Shown here piece by piece: positions 15,112 to 25,157 of a DNA stretch of 49,282 bases. The DNA is from a bacterium. GTDB lineage: Bacteria; Patescibacteriota; Minisyncoccia; Moranbacterales; DUUL01. The notes under the pieces are model-generated. The model was not told where the DNA came from, ran no database searches, and saw only the letters and a program-made list of their open reading frames with translations. Numbering within the stretch: the first letter of the stretch is position 1; every line of letters starts with the position of its first letter. The position numbers and the translations under genes are program-made. The DNA lies in assembly GCA_018675685.1 (NCBI GenBank), contig JABGXP010000007.1:1-49282 (forward strand), read 5' to 3'.

Positions 15112-16539
15112 ATGAAAAATACATATTATATAACAACAACACTTCCTTATGTGAATGCAAAACCGCACATTGGCTTTGCATTAGAGATTGTTAGCGCTGA
15201 CGTGTTGGCGAGAGCAAATAAACTTTTTGGGAAGGAAGTATTCTTTAATACTGGAACAGATGAGCACGGTTTGAAAATTCTGAGAAAAGCTGAGGAGTTG
15301 GGAGTTAGTGCTCAAGAATATTGCAATGCTCAAGCGAAAAATTTCAAAAGTCTAAGAGATCTATTAAACGTTGAATTCGATAGATTTATTAGAACAACAG
15401 ACGCTGACCATAAAGAAGCAGCACAAAAATTTTGGAAAATTTGTGATGAAAATGGGTTTATTTATAAAAAAAATTACAAAGCCAACTATTGCGTTGGATG
15501 TGAACTGGAAAAAACAAACTCAGAGCTTGTGGATGGAAAGTGTCCAGACCATCCAAACGCAGAAATTGAAATTATTGAAGAAGAAAATTATTTTTTTAAA
15601 TTTTCAGAATTCGGAGAAAGACTTCTAAAGATGTATAAAGATAATCCAGATTTTGTTAAGCCGAAAAAGAGGTTTAATGAAATTATTTCCTTTGTGGAGC
15701 AGGGTCTTCAAGATTTTTCAATTTCTCGGTTGAAAGAGAAAATGCCTTGTGGAGTGGAAGTTCCTGGTGATGAAAAACATGTAATGTATGTTTGGTTTGA
15801 TGCTTTGGTGAATTATATTTCAACCCTGGGTTGGCCAAACGAAGAAGAGAATTTCAAGAAATGGTGGCCGGGAGTTCAGTTTTGTGGCAAAGACAATTTA
15901 AGACAACAAAGTGCAATGTGGCAGGCGATGTTAATGGCAGCAAACCTACCTTGTTCAAAAAAAGTATATGTGAATGGCTTTATTAATATTGATGGACAGA
16001 AAATGAGTAAATCTTTGGGAAATGTAATTTCTCCTGAAGAGATGGTTCAAAGATATGGAGTGGATGCAACGAGATATTTGCTTTTGAGTATGGGATCGTT
16101 CGGGGAGGATGCTGATATTAATTGGGCCCGATTAGATGAAAAATTTAACGCTGATTTGGCGAACGGAATTGGAAATCTTACTTCTCGCGTTATTACACTT
16201 TATAAAAAAGCAGAATTTGATTTAGATTTCGAAAAAAGTAAAAGGAAGCCCTTTGTGGATAATATTGAATTAGAAAAATCTTTAGATGAAGGAAGGTTTG
16301 GTGACGAAATTACGAGAATCATGAAACTTGTGCAAGAGTTAGATCGTAGTATAGAGCAACAGAAGCCTTGGGAGCTGATTGAAAATGAACCAGAAGCATT
16401 CAGGGAGAGCATTGAAGGTTTAGCAAGAGGAGTTTACTTTATAGGGTTGAAATTGAAACCATTTATGCCAGAAACTTCAGAAAGCATTGTGAATAGTTTA
16501 GAAGAAAAAAATAAAGTGAAGCTATTTCCTAGGTTGTAG
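15112..16539 (+). CDS. metG: Methionine--tRNA ligase
   Basis: This class I aminoacyl-tRNA synthetase charges tRNA-Met. The ATG at 15112 starts directly at the conserved MKNTYYITTTLPYVNAKPHIGF. An in-frame TTG at 15079 lies next to the hairpin and is unlikely. The HIGH motif reads HIGF (residues 19-22) and the KMSKS loop is intact (297-301). The Cys motif of the connective domain (YCVGCELEKTNSELVDGKCPDHPN) is present. The anticodon-binding helical domain follows, and the protein ends at 475 aa without the C-terminal EMAP/Trbp111-like domain found in many bacteria. The short form is common in reduced genomes. Confidence 0.96.
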   Translation: MKNTYYITTTLPYVNAKPHIGFALEIVSADVLARANKLFGKEVFFNTGTDEHGLKILRKAEELGVSAQEYCNAQAKNFKSLRDLLNVEFDRFIRTTDADHKEAAQKFWKICDENGFIYKKNYKANYCVGCELEKTNSELVDGKCPDHPNAEIEIIEEENYFFKFSEFGERLLKMYKDNPDFVKPKKRFNEIISFVEQGLQDFSISRLKEKMPCGVEVPGDEKHVMYVWFDALVNYISTLGWPNEEENFKKWWPGVQFCGKDNLRQQSAMWQAMLMAANLPCSKKVYVNGFINIDGQKMSKSLGNVISPEEMVQRYGVDATRYLLLSMGSFGEDADINWARLDEKFNADLANGIGNLTSRVITLYKKAEFDLDFEKSKRKPFVDNIELEKSLDEGRFGDEITRIMKLVQELDRSIEQQKPWELIENEPEAFRESIEGLARGVYFIGLKLKPFMPETSESIVNSLEEKNKVKLFPRL

Positions 16540-16611
16540 CTTTCAGGAGAAATGGAAAATAAAAAAAATAAAGTATACTAAAGATGCTTCATTAGTTTTA
16601 AAAGAATAAAA

Positions 16612-17409
16612 GTGATTGATACACATGCGCATTTGGATTTTGAAAATTTTGAGGATGATTTAAGGGAGGTGCTTGGTAGGTTTTTTGAAGGAAACCCACA
16701 AGGTTTTATTGTTAATATAGGCGTTGATTTTGAACGAAACCTGGAATCTATTAAGCTTACGAAAAAAGACAAGAGAATCTTCACGTCAATTGGATTTCAT
16801 CCAGAAATTTTAGATGAAATGAAAGAGAGTTTCTCTTTGGAGAAGGCTATCTTGCAACTAGAAGAGCTATCCCAAGAAAAAAAAGTGATTGCCATTGGTG
16901 AAATTGGTTTAGACTATTTTCACAATTCGAGCAATAAAAAACAACAAAAAGAACTTTTCATTGCACAGCTAGATTTTGCAGTAAAACAAAAAATGCCAGT
17001 TGTAATTCATTGTCGAGATGCCTATGAGGACGTATATGAAATAATTTCTCAAAAAAAATATGGCGACTTGAGAATGGTTATGCACTGTTTTTGTGGTGAT
17101 TTAAAGCAAACTGAATTTTTTTTAACACTAGATAATTTAAATTTTTCATTTACGGGGAATATAACTTTTCCCAAAAAGGACGATGCAGAAATTTTGGAAG
17201 TAATCCGAATCATTCCAATTGAAAAAATAATGGCAGAAACTGATTGTCCTTTCTTAGCACCAACTCCAATGCGTGGAAAAAGAAATGAGCCATCTTTTGT
17301 GAAATTTATAATTGAAAAAATTGCGTATATAAAAGAAATGCAAAGAGAAGAAGGTGAGAAAATTCTCGATCAGAATGCAATAGATTTTTTTAAGCTGAGG
17401 TTAATATAA
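16612..17409 (+). CDS. tatD: TatD family metal-dependent hydrolase (DNase)
   Basis: This 265-aa TIM-barrel amidohydrolase starts at GTG 16612. The metal ligands are all visible: IDTHAHLD (H-x-H) at the N-terminus, GEIGLDYF (Glu), VVIHCRDA (His), MVMHCFCGD (His) and ETDCPFLAP (Asp). PMRGKRNEPSFV is the usual family signature near the end. TatD proteins act as 3'-5' exonucleases or deoxyribonucleases and are often placed next to metG, as here (72 nt downstream). The product should be cytoplasmic and complete. Confidence 0.95.
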   Translation: MIDTHAHLDFENFEDDLREVLGRFFEGNPQGFIVNIGVDFERNLESIKLTKKDKRIFTSIGFHPEILDEMKESFSLEKAILQLEELSQEKKVIAIGEIGLDYFHNSSNKKQQKELFIAQLDFAVKQKMPVVIHCRDAYEDVYEIISQKKYGDLRMVMHCFCGDLKQTEFFLTLDNLNFSFTGNITFPKKDDAEILEVIRIIPIEKIMAETDCPFLAPTPMRGKRNEPSFVKFIIEKIAYIKEMQREEGEKILDQNAIDFFKLRLI

Positions 17410-17467
17410 GAGTACGATCTAAGCTTTAAGGATAAAGGATTAGTCTATTTAGTAACAAATTGTCAAA

Positions 17468-18601
17468 ATGAAAATCGCGATTGATTGTGCAGATTTAGAC
17501 AATAGTCGAATTGATGGAACGCGTGTTTACATCAAACAACTTTTGGATTGGTTCGGTAAGCTTGATAGAAAAAATAAATTCTTACTATATCACCGAAGAG
17601 ATTTCAATGAATTATTGAAACCAAACAACTTTAAAAACTACACAGACAAAAAAATTCCGCCTCATTGGTGGTGGACACAAACAGTTTTTGCAGCGGATTT
17701 ACGCTATGAGTTGCCAGATATCTGCTGGATGCCAATTCAACAGGTTCCTTTCATTGGGCCGAAAAAAACAAAATATGTTGTAACAATTCACGATTTAGCT
17801 TTTAAATTCTTTCCAGCACATTTCCCTAAAACAGATCTATATAAACTGAACTTTTTTACAGATTCAGCAATTAAAAGAGCGGATAAGATAATTGCTATTT
17901 CAGACGCAACAAAAAAAGACATACTAAAGCTATATCCTAAAGTAAATGAAAAAAAAATTTTTGTAATTCACCATGGATTTGATGTTAAGCATTTTTTACG
18001 CAGAAGAACTGATGAGGAAATTTTGCGAGTTAGGAAGGAGCTTAAAATTGCCAATGACACAAAACGAAGATATCTATTGTATGTTGGAGCGCTTCAGCCT
18101 CGTAAAAACTTAATAACACTCATTAAGGCCTTTGAAGTCATCAAAAAAAACAAGAAGTTTAATGAGCTACGTCTAGTACTTGCAGGAGAGCAGGCTTGGA
18201 TGTCAGAAGAAACTATAGTTGCAGCGCAAGAGTCAGTAAATAAAAAAGACATCATATTAACAGATAGGGTGGATTTTGAGCAACTAGCAGCATTGTATCA
18301 AAGTGCTGAAATTTTTGTCTATCCGTCATTGTATGAAGGTTTCGGGATTCCTATATTAGAAGGATTAGCCTCTAGAGTGCCAGTTGTAACTGCAAATAAC
18401 TCATCTTTGCCTGAGGTTGGAGGAGATGCAGTTGAGTTATTTGAAAGTGAAAACCACCAAGCTCTTGCAGATGTTTTGCTAAAAATTATGAAATCTTATA
18501 AAATAAAAGAAAGAATGATTGAAAGTGGTGCCTCACATGTCAAGAAATTCAGCTGGGAAAAAAGTGCGAAGAAAACACTCGAAGTTTTAATGAGTGAGTA
18601 A
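17468..18601 (+). CDS. Family 4 glycosyltransferase
   Basis: This 377-aa GT-B fold enzyme has an N-terminal acceptor domain (MKIAIDCADLDNSRIDGTRVYIKQLL). A GT4-type donor domain follows: YLLYVGALQPRKNLITLIKAF, a mid-domain VDFEQLAALYQSAEIFVYPSLYEG, and the catalytic E-x7-E region EGFGIPILEG with ASRVPVVTANNSSLPEVGGDA. It should use a nucleotide-sugar donor such as a mannose or rhamnose derivative. It is complete and cytoplasmic or membrane-associated. It lies alone between tatD and murB with spacers of about 55 nt, so it could act in surface glycan or cell-wall polymer synthesis; the substrate is unknown. Confidence 0.92.
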   Translation: MKIAIDCADLDNSRIDGTRVYIKQLLDWFGKLDRKNKFLLYHRRDFNELLKPNNFKNYTDKKIPPHWWWTQTVFAADLRYELPDICWMPIQQVPFIGPKKTKYVVTIHDLAFKFFPAHFPKTDLYKLNFFTDSAIKRADKIIAISDATKKDILKLYPKVNEKKIFVIHHGFDVKHFLRRRTDEEILRVRKELKIANDTKRRYLLYVGALQPRKNLITLIKAFEVIKKNKKFNELRLVLAGEQAWMSEETIVAAQESVNKKDIILTDRVDFEQLAALYQSAEIFVYPSLYEGFGIPILEGLASRVPVVTANNSSLPEVGGDAVELFESENHQALADVLLKIMKSYKIKERMIESGASHVKKFSWEKSAKKTLEVLMSE

Positions 18602-18653
18602 GGCAGAGAATAAGAACTCTTTTGCTGGGAGTTAAAGTAAGAAAACAAAAACA

Positions 18654-19601
18654 ATGGAAATTCAAGAAAAAAAATCTCTAAAAGAATATTCAACTTATAA
18701 AATTGGTGGAAAAGCTGATTATTTTTGTGTAATTAAACAAAAAAATGATATAGCTGAGGCAATTGATTTTGCAAAAAGGAATAGCTTTAAAATTTTTTTT
18801 CTAGGCGGTGGAAGCAATGTATTGTTCTCAGATAAGGGATTTCCTGGAGTGATCGCAAAAATTGAAAATAATCTACTGGAGATTGTGGAGAATTGTGATA
18901 AACACGTCAAAATTCGTTGTGGAGCTGGTGTTGAGCTCAGTAAACTAGGATCTCTTTGTGTACAGAAGGGATTAACTGGGTTTGAATGGGCTGCTGGAAT
19001 TCCAGGTACAATTGGTGGTGCTGTGAGGGGGAATGCAGGTGCGTATGGAGGAGAAATGAAAGATTGTGTATTAAAAATATTCGCGATTGACAAAGGAGAT
19101 GAAAACTTAGAAGTTCAAGAAATTGATGTGCGCGAATGTGAATTCGAGTACCGATCAAGCACTTTTAAGAATAATCCTAATTTATTAGTTTGGGAGATTG
19201 AATTAGAATTAAAAAAAGGAGCTTCAGATGAAGTCAAAGCGAAAACAAGAGAGGTGTTTCAAAAACGTAATGAAGGACAGCCGTCTGTAGGAAAGTTTCC
19301 ATCTGTAGGTTGTATGTTTAAGAATCCAACTGTTTCACAAGAGGTTGTTGATAATTTTGAGTTTGATAGAGAGCAAAAGAGTCGGGGCGATAAAGTTCCA
19401 GCTGGATGGTTAATCGATAGATGTGACTTAAAAGGAGAGCGTATAGGTGGAGCGATGATAGATCATAAACAGGCTAATTTCATTGTGAATATGGGAGACG
19501 CAACTAGTGAGGATGTGCTCATTCTAATGAGCCTGATTAAAATGAAAGTAAGAAATAAATTTAAAGTTCAATTGGAAGAAGAGGTAAAAATTGTTATGTA
19601 A
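18654..19601 (+). CDS. murB: UDP-N-acetylenolpyruvoylglucosamine reductase
   Basis: This 315-aa FAD enzyme catalyses the NADPH reduction step that makes UDP-MurNAc for peptidoglycan. The FAD-binding signature GGGSNVL is at residues 51-57, followed by GFEWAAGIPGTIGGAV, YRSS at 167-170, and the closing AGWLIDRCDLKGERIGGAMI. The active-site segment reads SVGCMFKNP, so Cys220 takes the place of the Ser that donates a proton in E. coli MurB; Cys at this position occurs in other type II enzymes. The gene supports a peptidoglycan-containing envelope. Confidence 0.95.
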   Translation: MEIQEKKSLKEYSTYKIGGKADYFCVIKQKNDIAEAIDFAKRNSFKIFFLGGGSNVLFSDKGFPGVIAKIENNLLEIVENCDKHVKIRCGAGVELSKLGSLCVQKGLTGFEWAAGIPGTIGGAVRGNAGAYGGEMKDCVLKIFAIDKGDENLEVQEIDVRECEFEYRSSTFKNNPNLLVWEIELELKKGASDEVKAKTREVFQKRNEGQPSVGKFPSVGCMFKNPTVSQEVVDNFEFDREQKSRGDKVPAGWLIDRCDLKGERIGGAMIDHKQANFIVNMGDATSEDVLILMSLIKMKVRNKFKVQLEEEVKIVM

Positions 19602-19699
19602 AAAAGGAACTATTCAGTATAAATAGTACAGAAATTTGTTGCAGAGGGAATAAAAATTATCGAAAAAAAGGAAGCTTTAATAAGTAAGGAAAAAATAAA

Positions 19700-20044
19700 A
19701 TGGAGATCAAATATTTATCCGGGGCAAGCAAACTCAATGAATCTGAAAAAGGGTATATTGAAAAGAAAGCACAAAAAACTAAAAAATTATTAGGAGAACA
19801 TGAACCAAATCTACTGCGAGCTGAATTTGAAATTAGACAGGACAAGAGTGGTTTTTGGCAAATTGTAATGAGTGCGGTTATCCCTGGAAGCAAATTTCGC
19901 GTTGAAAAAAAAGACAAAGACATGCGAAAAGCAATTGATAGCGCGGACGAAGCTCTTTTGAAGAAAATTCGAAGAAGCAAGGAGAAGAAAAGAGATAGTT
20001 TACGGAGAAGAAAGAAAGCCTCAGAGGTTGCTGCTGATCTATAA
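19700..20044 (+). CDS. Ribosome hibernation/subunit-interface factor (HPF/RaiA-like, short form)
   Basis: This 114-aa protein has the S30EA layout. A beta-alpha N-terminal part (MEIKYLSGASKLNESEKGYIEKKAQKTKKLL) leads to strands (RAEFEIRQDKSGFWQIVMSAVI) and then the typical helix DKDMRKAIDSADEALLKKIRRSKEKKRD with a basic tail. Proteins of this family bind the 30S decoding region and silence ribosomes during stress. The long-form C-terminal dimerisation domain is missing. It is followed by a strong terminator, so it ends its transcript. The match is good in pattern but diverged in sequence. Confidence 0.75.
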   Translation: MEIKYLSGASKLNESEKGYIEKKAQKTKKLLGEHEPNLLRAEFEIRQDKSGFWQIVMSAVIPGSKFRVEKKDKDMRKAIDSADEALLKKIRRSKEKKRDSLRRRKKASEVAADL

Positions 20045-20061
20045 ATTACAACTGTGAAATT

Positions 20062-20094
20062 AAAAACAAACCGCGAATTTAGCGGTTTGTTTTT
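20062..20094. terminator. Strong bidirectional-type terminator
   Basis: AAAAACAAACCGC (20062-20074) pairs perfectly with GCGGTTTGTTTTT (20082-20094) around a 7-nt loop. A-tract and T-tract on both sides allow termination from either strand. Confidence 0.9.
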
Positions 20095-20193
20095 AATTAA
20101 AGTGGAAAAAAATAGGAGTAGGTGATTGCAAGAAGCTTTGTCATAGGAAAGCTTTGATTTTTTAAAAAAAAGGAGTATTATTATTACGTAATT

Positions 20194-22332
20194 ATGAAAA
20201 AACTTCTTAAAAAACATTTTGGACACGACACATTTCGTTCAGTGCAGGAGAAAGTAATTAAATGTTTTCTATCTGGGAATGATGCTGTTGTTGTGATGCC
20301 GACCGGAGGTGGTAAATCACTCTGTTTTCAGCTACCAGCACTTATGCGTGATGGTGTTACGGTTGTAATTTCCCCGTTAATTTCCTTAATGAAAGACCAA
20401 GTAGATGCGCTCTTAGCAAACGGAATAGCGGCAACTATGCTTAATTCTTCAATTGAAAAGAAGGAACTGCAAAAACGAATGCACGATGCAGAAAAGGGAA
20501 AATATAAACTTATCTATATTGCGCCAGAAAGGTTAGCAAGCCCGTATGTGAGTGAGTGGCTTGGGAAAATAAAAGTCACAGCACTCGCAGTAGATGAGGC
20601 TCACTGTATTTCTCAGTGGGGGCATGATTTCAGGCCTGATTATCGCAATTTGAAATTTTTTCGAAAGCGTTTTGAGGGAATTCCAGTAATTGCTTTATCT
20701 GCTTCTGCTACGCAGATTGTGCGCGATGATATCGTGAGAGAATTAGAGATGAACAAACACCAAGTCTTCGTGTCAGATTTTTATAGAGAAAATTTACATC
20801 TCAAAGTTATTTCAAAGGTCAATGCGGACAATAAAATAATTAATCTTATCAACAAACATAAAGAAGAGTCTGTTATAGTGTATTGTTTTTCGCGTAAAGA
20901 AACGGAACAGTTAACAAAGATTTTGAAGGCAAAGGGAATTAATGCTGGATCATATCACGCTGGGATGGCTCCAGAAAAAAGACATGACACCCAAGAGGCT
21001 TTTGTTCGTGATAAAATTAATGTTGTAGTGGCGACAATTGCTTTTGGTATGGGGATAGACAAGCCTGATGTTAGATTAGTGATTCATAAAACATTCCCAA
21101 AAACAGTAGAAGGATATTATCAAGAAATTGGACGAGCTGGTCGAGACGGTCTTTCCAGTGAGTGTGTGATGCTTTATTCTGCTGGAGATAAAATAAAATT
21201 GGACTTCTTTTTAAATCAAATGGAAGAAGATCGCCGATCTGGCGAAGAGAAAAAAATTCGTGAAGTGATGCAATTTGCAGAAGGTCGAAGTTGCCGTTGG
21301 CAATGGATCACGAAATATTTTGGGCAAACTAATTTATTTGAATGTGGCACATGTGATGTCTGCTTGGGTATGGCAGATCAAGAAGATGCGACAGAGATTG
21401 TGCAGAAAATTCTTTCTGCAGTTGTGCGAACAGGAAATATCTTTGGGAAAGGACATGTGATAAAAGTTTTGCGTGGTTCAAAAGATCAGAATGTGAAATC
21501 TCGTGAGCATCACAATTTATCAGTTTGGGGGATTGCAAAGGGATATTCCGCTGCAGAATTGAAAGAATATTTTGCACATATAATTGCCAGAGATTTGCTG
21601 GTTCGTAACGTCGGTGAATACGAAACATTTAGTATTTCTCAAAAGGGAATTAAATTTCTTAATAAACAAGAAAAAATTGATTTACCAAAGGTTCAAAAGG
21701 AAAGCATTTTAGAAAAGAGGCAAACACAAAAAAAAGAGAGCAGAGAGGATTTTGATCAAGAAATTTTTGCCAAATTACGAGCTTTGCGCAAAGAAGTCGC
21801 AGATAAAAAAAGAGTACCAGCCTTTGTTATTTTTGGTGATGTCGCTTTGCAAGAAATGGCACACTACCTCCCGGTAACAGAAGATGAATTCGCAAGAATT
21901 TCTGGGGTTGGTGCACAAAAACTAAAGAGATATGGTAAACAGTTTACTGAATTTATTATCAAACTTAAGAAGGAAAAGGAAGAGCAAAAAATAAAAAGTG
22001 TTCGTTCTGGTGCGAAACAAGAGAGAATTAATTCGGTGCAAAAATTAATCGGGCAAAAAAAGACGTTAGAGGAAATCACAAGAAAACTGAGTCTTTCAAA
22101 AAATACAATTGTAGGATATATAGAAGAAATTATAGAAGATGAAAAGGACTTAAGAATTGAATATCTTCTATTATCTAAAAAAGCACAAAATGAAATTAAG
22201 AAAGCTGTAAAAAAAAATAAAACAGGGAAATTGAGGCCAATCTTTGAAGAATGTGAAGGTAGATACTCATATGAAGAGATTCGCTTGGTTGTAATGAATA
22301 GCAGATCATTAAAACAATCAGATAGTTTTTAA
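20194..22332 (+). CDS. recQ: ATP-dependent DNA helicase RecQ
   Basis: This 712-aa superfamily 2 helicase has Walker A MPTGGGKS with K41, the DEAH box at 134-137, and the SASAT and QEIGRAGRDG motifs. The zinc-binding segment follows (SCRWQW...ECGTCDVCLG). A winged-helix RQC region comes next, then an HRDC domain (about residues 530-590). A C-terminal helix-turn-helix region (IGQKKTLEEITRKLSLSKNTIVGYIEEI) is of the type found in many bacterial RecQ proteins. It unwinds DNA 3'-5' in recombination and repair. The gene appears complete and follows a terminator, so it should have its own promoter, which I could not define with confidence. Confidence 0.96.
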   Translation: MKKLLKKHFGHDTFRSVQEKVIKCFLSGNDAVVVMPTGGGKSLCFQLPALMRDGVTVVISPLISLMKDQVDALLANGIAATMLNSSIEKKELQKRMHDAEKGKYKLIYIAPERLASPYVSEWLGKIKVTALAVDEAHCISQWGHDFRPDYRNLKFFRKRFEGIPVIALSASATQIVRDDIVRELEMNKHQVFVSDFYRENLHLKVISKVNADNKIINLINKHKEESVIVYCFSRKETEQLTKILKAKGINAGSYHAGMAPEKRHDTQEAFVRDKINVVVATIAFGMGIDKPDVRLVIHKTFPKTVEGYYQEIGRAGRDGLSSECVMLYSAGDKIKLDFFLNQMEEDRRSGEEKKIREVMQFAEGRSCRWQWITKYFGQTNLFECGTCDVCLGMADQEDATEIVQKILSAVVRTGNIFGKGHVIKVLRGSKDQNVKSREHHNLSVWGIAKGYSAAELKEYFAHIIARDLLVRNVGEYETFSISQKGIKFLNKQEKIDLPKVQKESILEKRQTQKKESREDFDQEIFAKLRALRKEVADKKRVPAFVIFGDVALQEMAHYLPVTEDEFARISGVGAQKLKRYGKQFTEFIIKLKKEKEEQKIKSVRSGAKQERINSVQKLIGQKKTLEEITRKLSLSKNTIVGYIEEIIEDEKDLRIEYLLLSKKAQNEIKKAVKKNKTGKLRPIFEECEGRYSYEEIRLVVMNSRSLKQSDSF

Positions 22333-22471
22333 AGAAAAAACTAGTATTTTGAGTAAAAAATATTCTAGTATGCTTAAAAAATAGTCTTATTACTAGACTT
22401 TAATGAAAATCAGAGTTAGAATATTAAAGTATGAATTTCGATAAATAGCAAAATTAAGAATGATATAAATT

Positions 22472-25123
22472 ATGAAACTTTTAGATAAACTCTTTGGCAA
22501 CGCTGGGCAAAAGGAATTGAAGCGAATTGGAATTATCGTTGAAAGAATTAATGGACTTGATAGAGAGGTAAAAAAATTATCAGATGAAGAGTTAAGAGCT
22601 AAGACCGAGGAGTTTCGCGAGCTTTTGAAAAATAAAAAAAAGACATTAGACGATATATTACCAGAAACTTTTGCAGTTGTAAGAGAGGCTGCCTATCGTG
22701 TAATTGGGGAAAGACCTTATGATTCACAACTCTCTGGGGGGATTGTTTTGCATGAAGGAAAAATTGCTGAGATGAAGACGGGAGAAGGAAAAACCTTAAC
22801 AGCGACACTCCCTGTTTATCTAAATGCTCTTTCCGGGAAGGGCGCGCATATTATTACGGTAAACGACTATCTTTCAAAAAGAGATGCAAATTGGATGGGA
22901 AGTGTTTATCACTTTCTGGGCCTCTCAACAGCATGTCTCAATAATCAAACATCTTATTTATATACTCCAAATAAAATCGATGGAGACGAGGTTAGTATTG
23001 AAGAAGAAAATTTAATTGAAGTTTCTAGAGCTGAAGCATATAAAGCTGATGTTTTGTTTGGAACAAACAATGAATTTGGTTTTGACTATTTGCGTGATAA
23101 TATGGCGCAAAATAGGACTCAAATGGTTCAGAGAGACTTAAACTTTGCTATTGTTGATGAGGTTGACTCGATTTTAATTGATGAAGCCAGAACACCTCTT
23201 ATTATCTCCACTCCAGATGTGGAGTCGACTCAAATGTATAGCCAATTTGCAATGTTAGTACCACGACTCAAAGAGAACGAAGATTACAACATTGATGAGA
23301 AACTCAAAAGCGCAATGTTAACCTCTGAAGGAATCGAAAAGATGGAGAAATGGCTTGGAATTGGGAATATTTATGAAACAAATAAGGTCTCTTATGTTCA
23401 TCACCTAGAACAAGCTTTGAAAGCGAATGTTCTTTTTGAATTAGACAAAGACTATGTAATAGAAGGAGGGGAAATCGTAATTGTTGATGAATTCACGGGA
23501 CGCTTGATGCCAGGAAGAAGATATTCTGAAGGATTGCACCAGGCAATTGAGGCAAAGGAAAATGTTGAGGTACAAAGAGAGTCGCGAACGTTGGCAACAA
23601 TTACATTCCAAAATTACTTTAGAATGTATGCTAAATTGGCTGGTATGACAGGAACAGCCCTTACTTCTGCAGAAGAGTTCCATAAAGTTTACAAACTAGA
23701 AGTTATTGAGATTCCCACAAACCAACCGTTAGCAAGAACTGATCGGAAGGATGTGATTTATAAGACTGAAGAAGGAAAGTTTAATGCACTTATAGAGGAG
23801 GTTATTCGTAGTCACAAGAAAGGCATTCCCGTTTTAGTAGGAACAATTGCGATTGAAAAATCAGAATATCTTGCAGCTCTTTTGAAAAAAAGAGGAATTG
23901 AAAGAGAGGTTCTTAATGCAAAGAACCATGAAAGAGAAGCTCAAATAATTGCGAATGCTGGGCAAAAAGGAGCTGTGACAATTGCAACAAATATGGCTGG
24001 TCGAGGAACTGATATTAAGCTTGGAGAAGGAGTAAAAGAAGTTGGCGGCCTGTTTATAATTGGAACAGAGAGGCATGAGGCCCGTCGAATAGATAACCAG
24101 CTTCGTGGACGTGCTGGGCGACAAGGTGATCCCGGGATCACTCAATTCTTTGTATCGCTTGAAGATGAACTTTTGCGACGCTTCGGGGGAGATCGGATGA
24201 AAAATATTATGGACAAATTAGGGCTCCCGGAAGATCAACCGATCGAAAATAAAATTATTTCGAAATCGATTGAATCAGCCCAAGGAAAGATTGAAGGCTT
24301 TAATTTTGATATTCGTAAAAGAGTTCTGGAATATGATGATGTCATGAATAAGCAAAGGGAGACTATCTATAAAAAGAGAAAAGATATTTTAGATAAAAAA
24401 AGTGTGAAAGATGGTATCTTGCAAATGTTTTATGACGAAACAGATGCCATTGTAGCAGTTCACACTGATTCAGAGGATGAGAATAGTTGGAATATGGAGG
24501 AAGTTGCAGAAGAATTAAGTGTAATAGTAGACGGAGAAGTAACCCAATTACATAAAAAATTATTAAGCGTAAAAAGTTCAAAGGATTTCGTGCATAGCGC
24601 TGATAAAAGAAGCGCAATCATTGAAGTCCTGACAGATTATTTGAAAAGGAGATACGCGGAAAAAGAGACAGAAATTGGAATTGAACAGATGAGAGTGATT
24701 GAGAAAAGTTTATGCCTCAGAACAATTGACAGTTTTTGGATGGATCACCTTGAACAAATGGACTTTATTAGAGAAGGAATTGGATTACAAGGATATGGAC
24801 AAAGAGATCCCCTAGTTATGTATAAAAAGGAGGCTTTTAGTATGTTTCAGACTCTTCTGACCACTATTAACCATACAATTATCAAGGCAATCCTAAGAAT
24901 GCATGCTGTATCGAAGGAAAGTGTAATGACAATGGATGAGCAAGAAAGACAAATGGCGTATAATGACACAAAAGAAGCAAATCAGTCCTTGGTTAAGAAT
25001 CTAGAACAAAAGAAGGAGGACAAGGCGCCAGCAACACCAATAATAAACAAAAAGAATGTTAATCGTAATGACCCTTGTCCTTGTGGAAGCGGGAAGAAGT
25101 TTAAGAAATGTTGCGGTAAATAA
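22472..25123 (+). CDS. secA: Preprotein translocase ATPase SecA
   Basis: This 883-aa motor drives export through SecYEG. Features in order: Walker A MKTGEGKT (residues 101-108), the DEVD box (229-232), the GRLMPGRRYSEGLHQAIEAKE cross-linking domain, and TNMAGRGTDIKLG with RRIDNQLRGRAGRQGD in the second nucleotide-binding fold. The helical wing and scaffold come next, and a C-terminal SEC-C zinc motif, CPCGSGKKFKKCC, completes the protein. An insertion of about 15 residues (SYLYTPNKIDGDEVSIEEE) after LNNQT is somewhat longer than in E. coli. It fits with the many secreted and membrane proteins encoded here. Confidence 0.97.
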   Translation: MKLLDKLFGNAGQKELKRIGIIVERINGLDREVKKLSDEELRAKTEEFRELLKNKKKTLDDILPETFAVVREAAYRVIGERPYDSQLSGGIVLHEGKIAEMKTGEGKTLTATLPVYLNALSGKGAHIITVNDYLSKRDANWMGSVYHFLGLSTACLNNQTSYLYTPNKIDGDEVSIEEENLIEVSRAEAYKADVLFGTNNEFGFDYLRDNMAQNRTQMVQRDLNFAIVDEVDSILIDEARTPLIISTPDVESTQMYSQFAMLVPRLKENEDYNIDEKLKSAMLTSEGIEKMEKWLGIGNIYETNKVSYVHHLEQALKANVLFELDKDYVIEGGEIVIVDEFTGRLMPGRRYSEGLHQAIEAKENVEVQRESRTLATITFQNYFRMYAKLAGMTGTALTSAEEFHKVYKLEVIEIPTNQPLARTDRKDVIYKTEEGKFNALIEEVIRSHKKGIPVLVGTIAIEKSEYLAALLKKRGIEREVLNAKNHEREAQIIANAGQKGAVTIATNMAGRGTDIKLGEGVKEVGGLFIIGTERHEARRIDNQLRGRAGRQGDPGITQFFVSLEDELLRRFGGDRMKNIMDKLGLPEDQPIENKIISKSIESAQGKIEGFNFDIRKRVLEYDDVMNKQRETIYKKRKDILDKKSVKDGILQMFYDETDAIVAVHTDSEDENSWNMEEVAEELSVIVDGEVTQLHKKLLSVKSSKDFVHSADKRSAIIEVLTDYLKRRYAEKETEIGIEQMRVIEKSLCLRTIDSFWMDHLEQMDFIREGIGLQGYGQRDPLVMYKKEAFSMFQTLLTTINHTIIKAILRMHAVSKESVMTMDEQERQMAYNDTKEANQSLVKNLEQKKEDKAPATPIINKKNVNRNDPCPCGSGKKFKKCCGK

Positions 25124-25157
25124 AAAATAAAAAAGAGTTAGCGATAAAATAAATTGA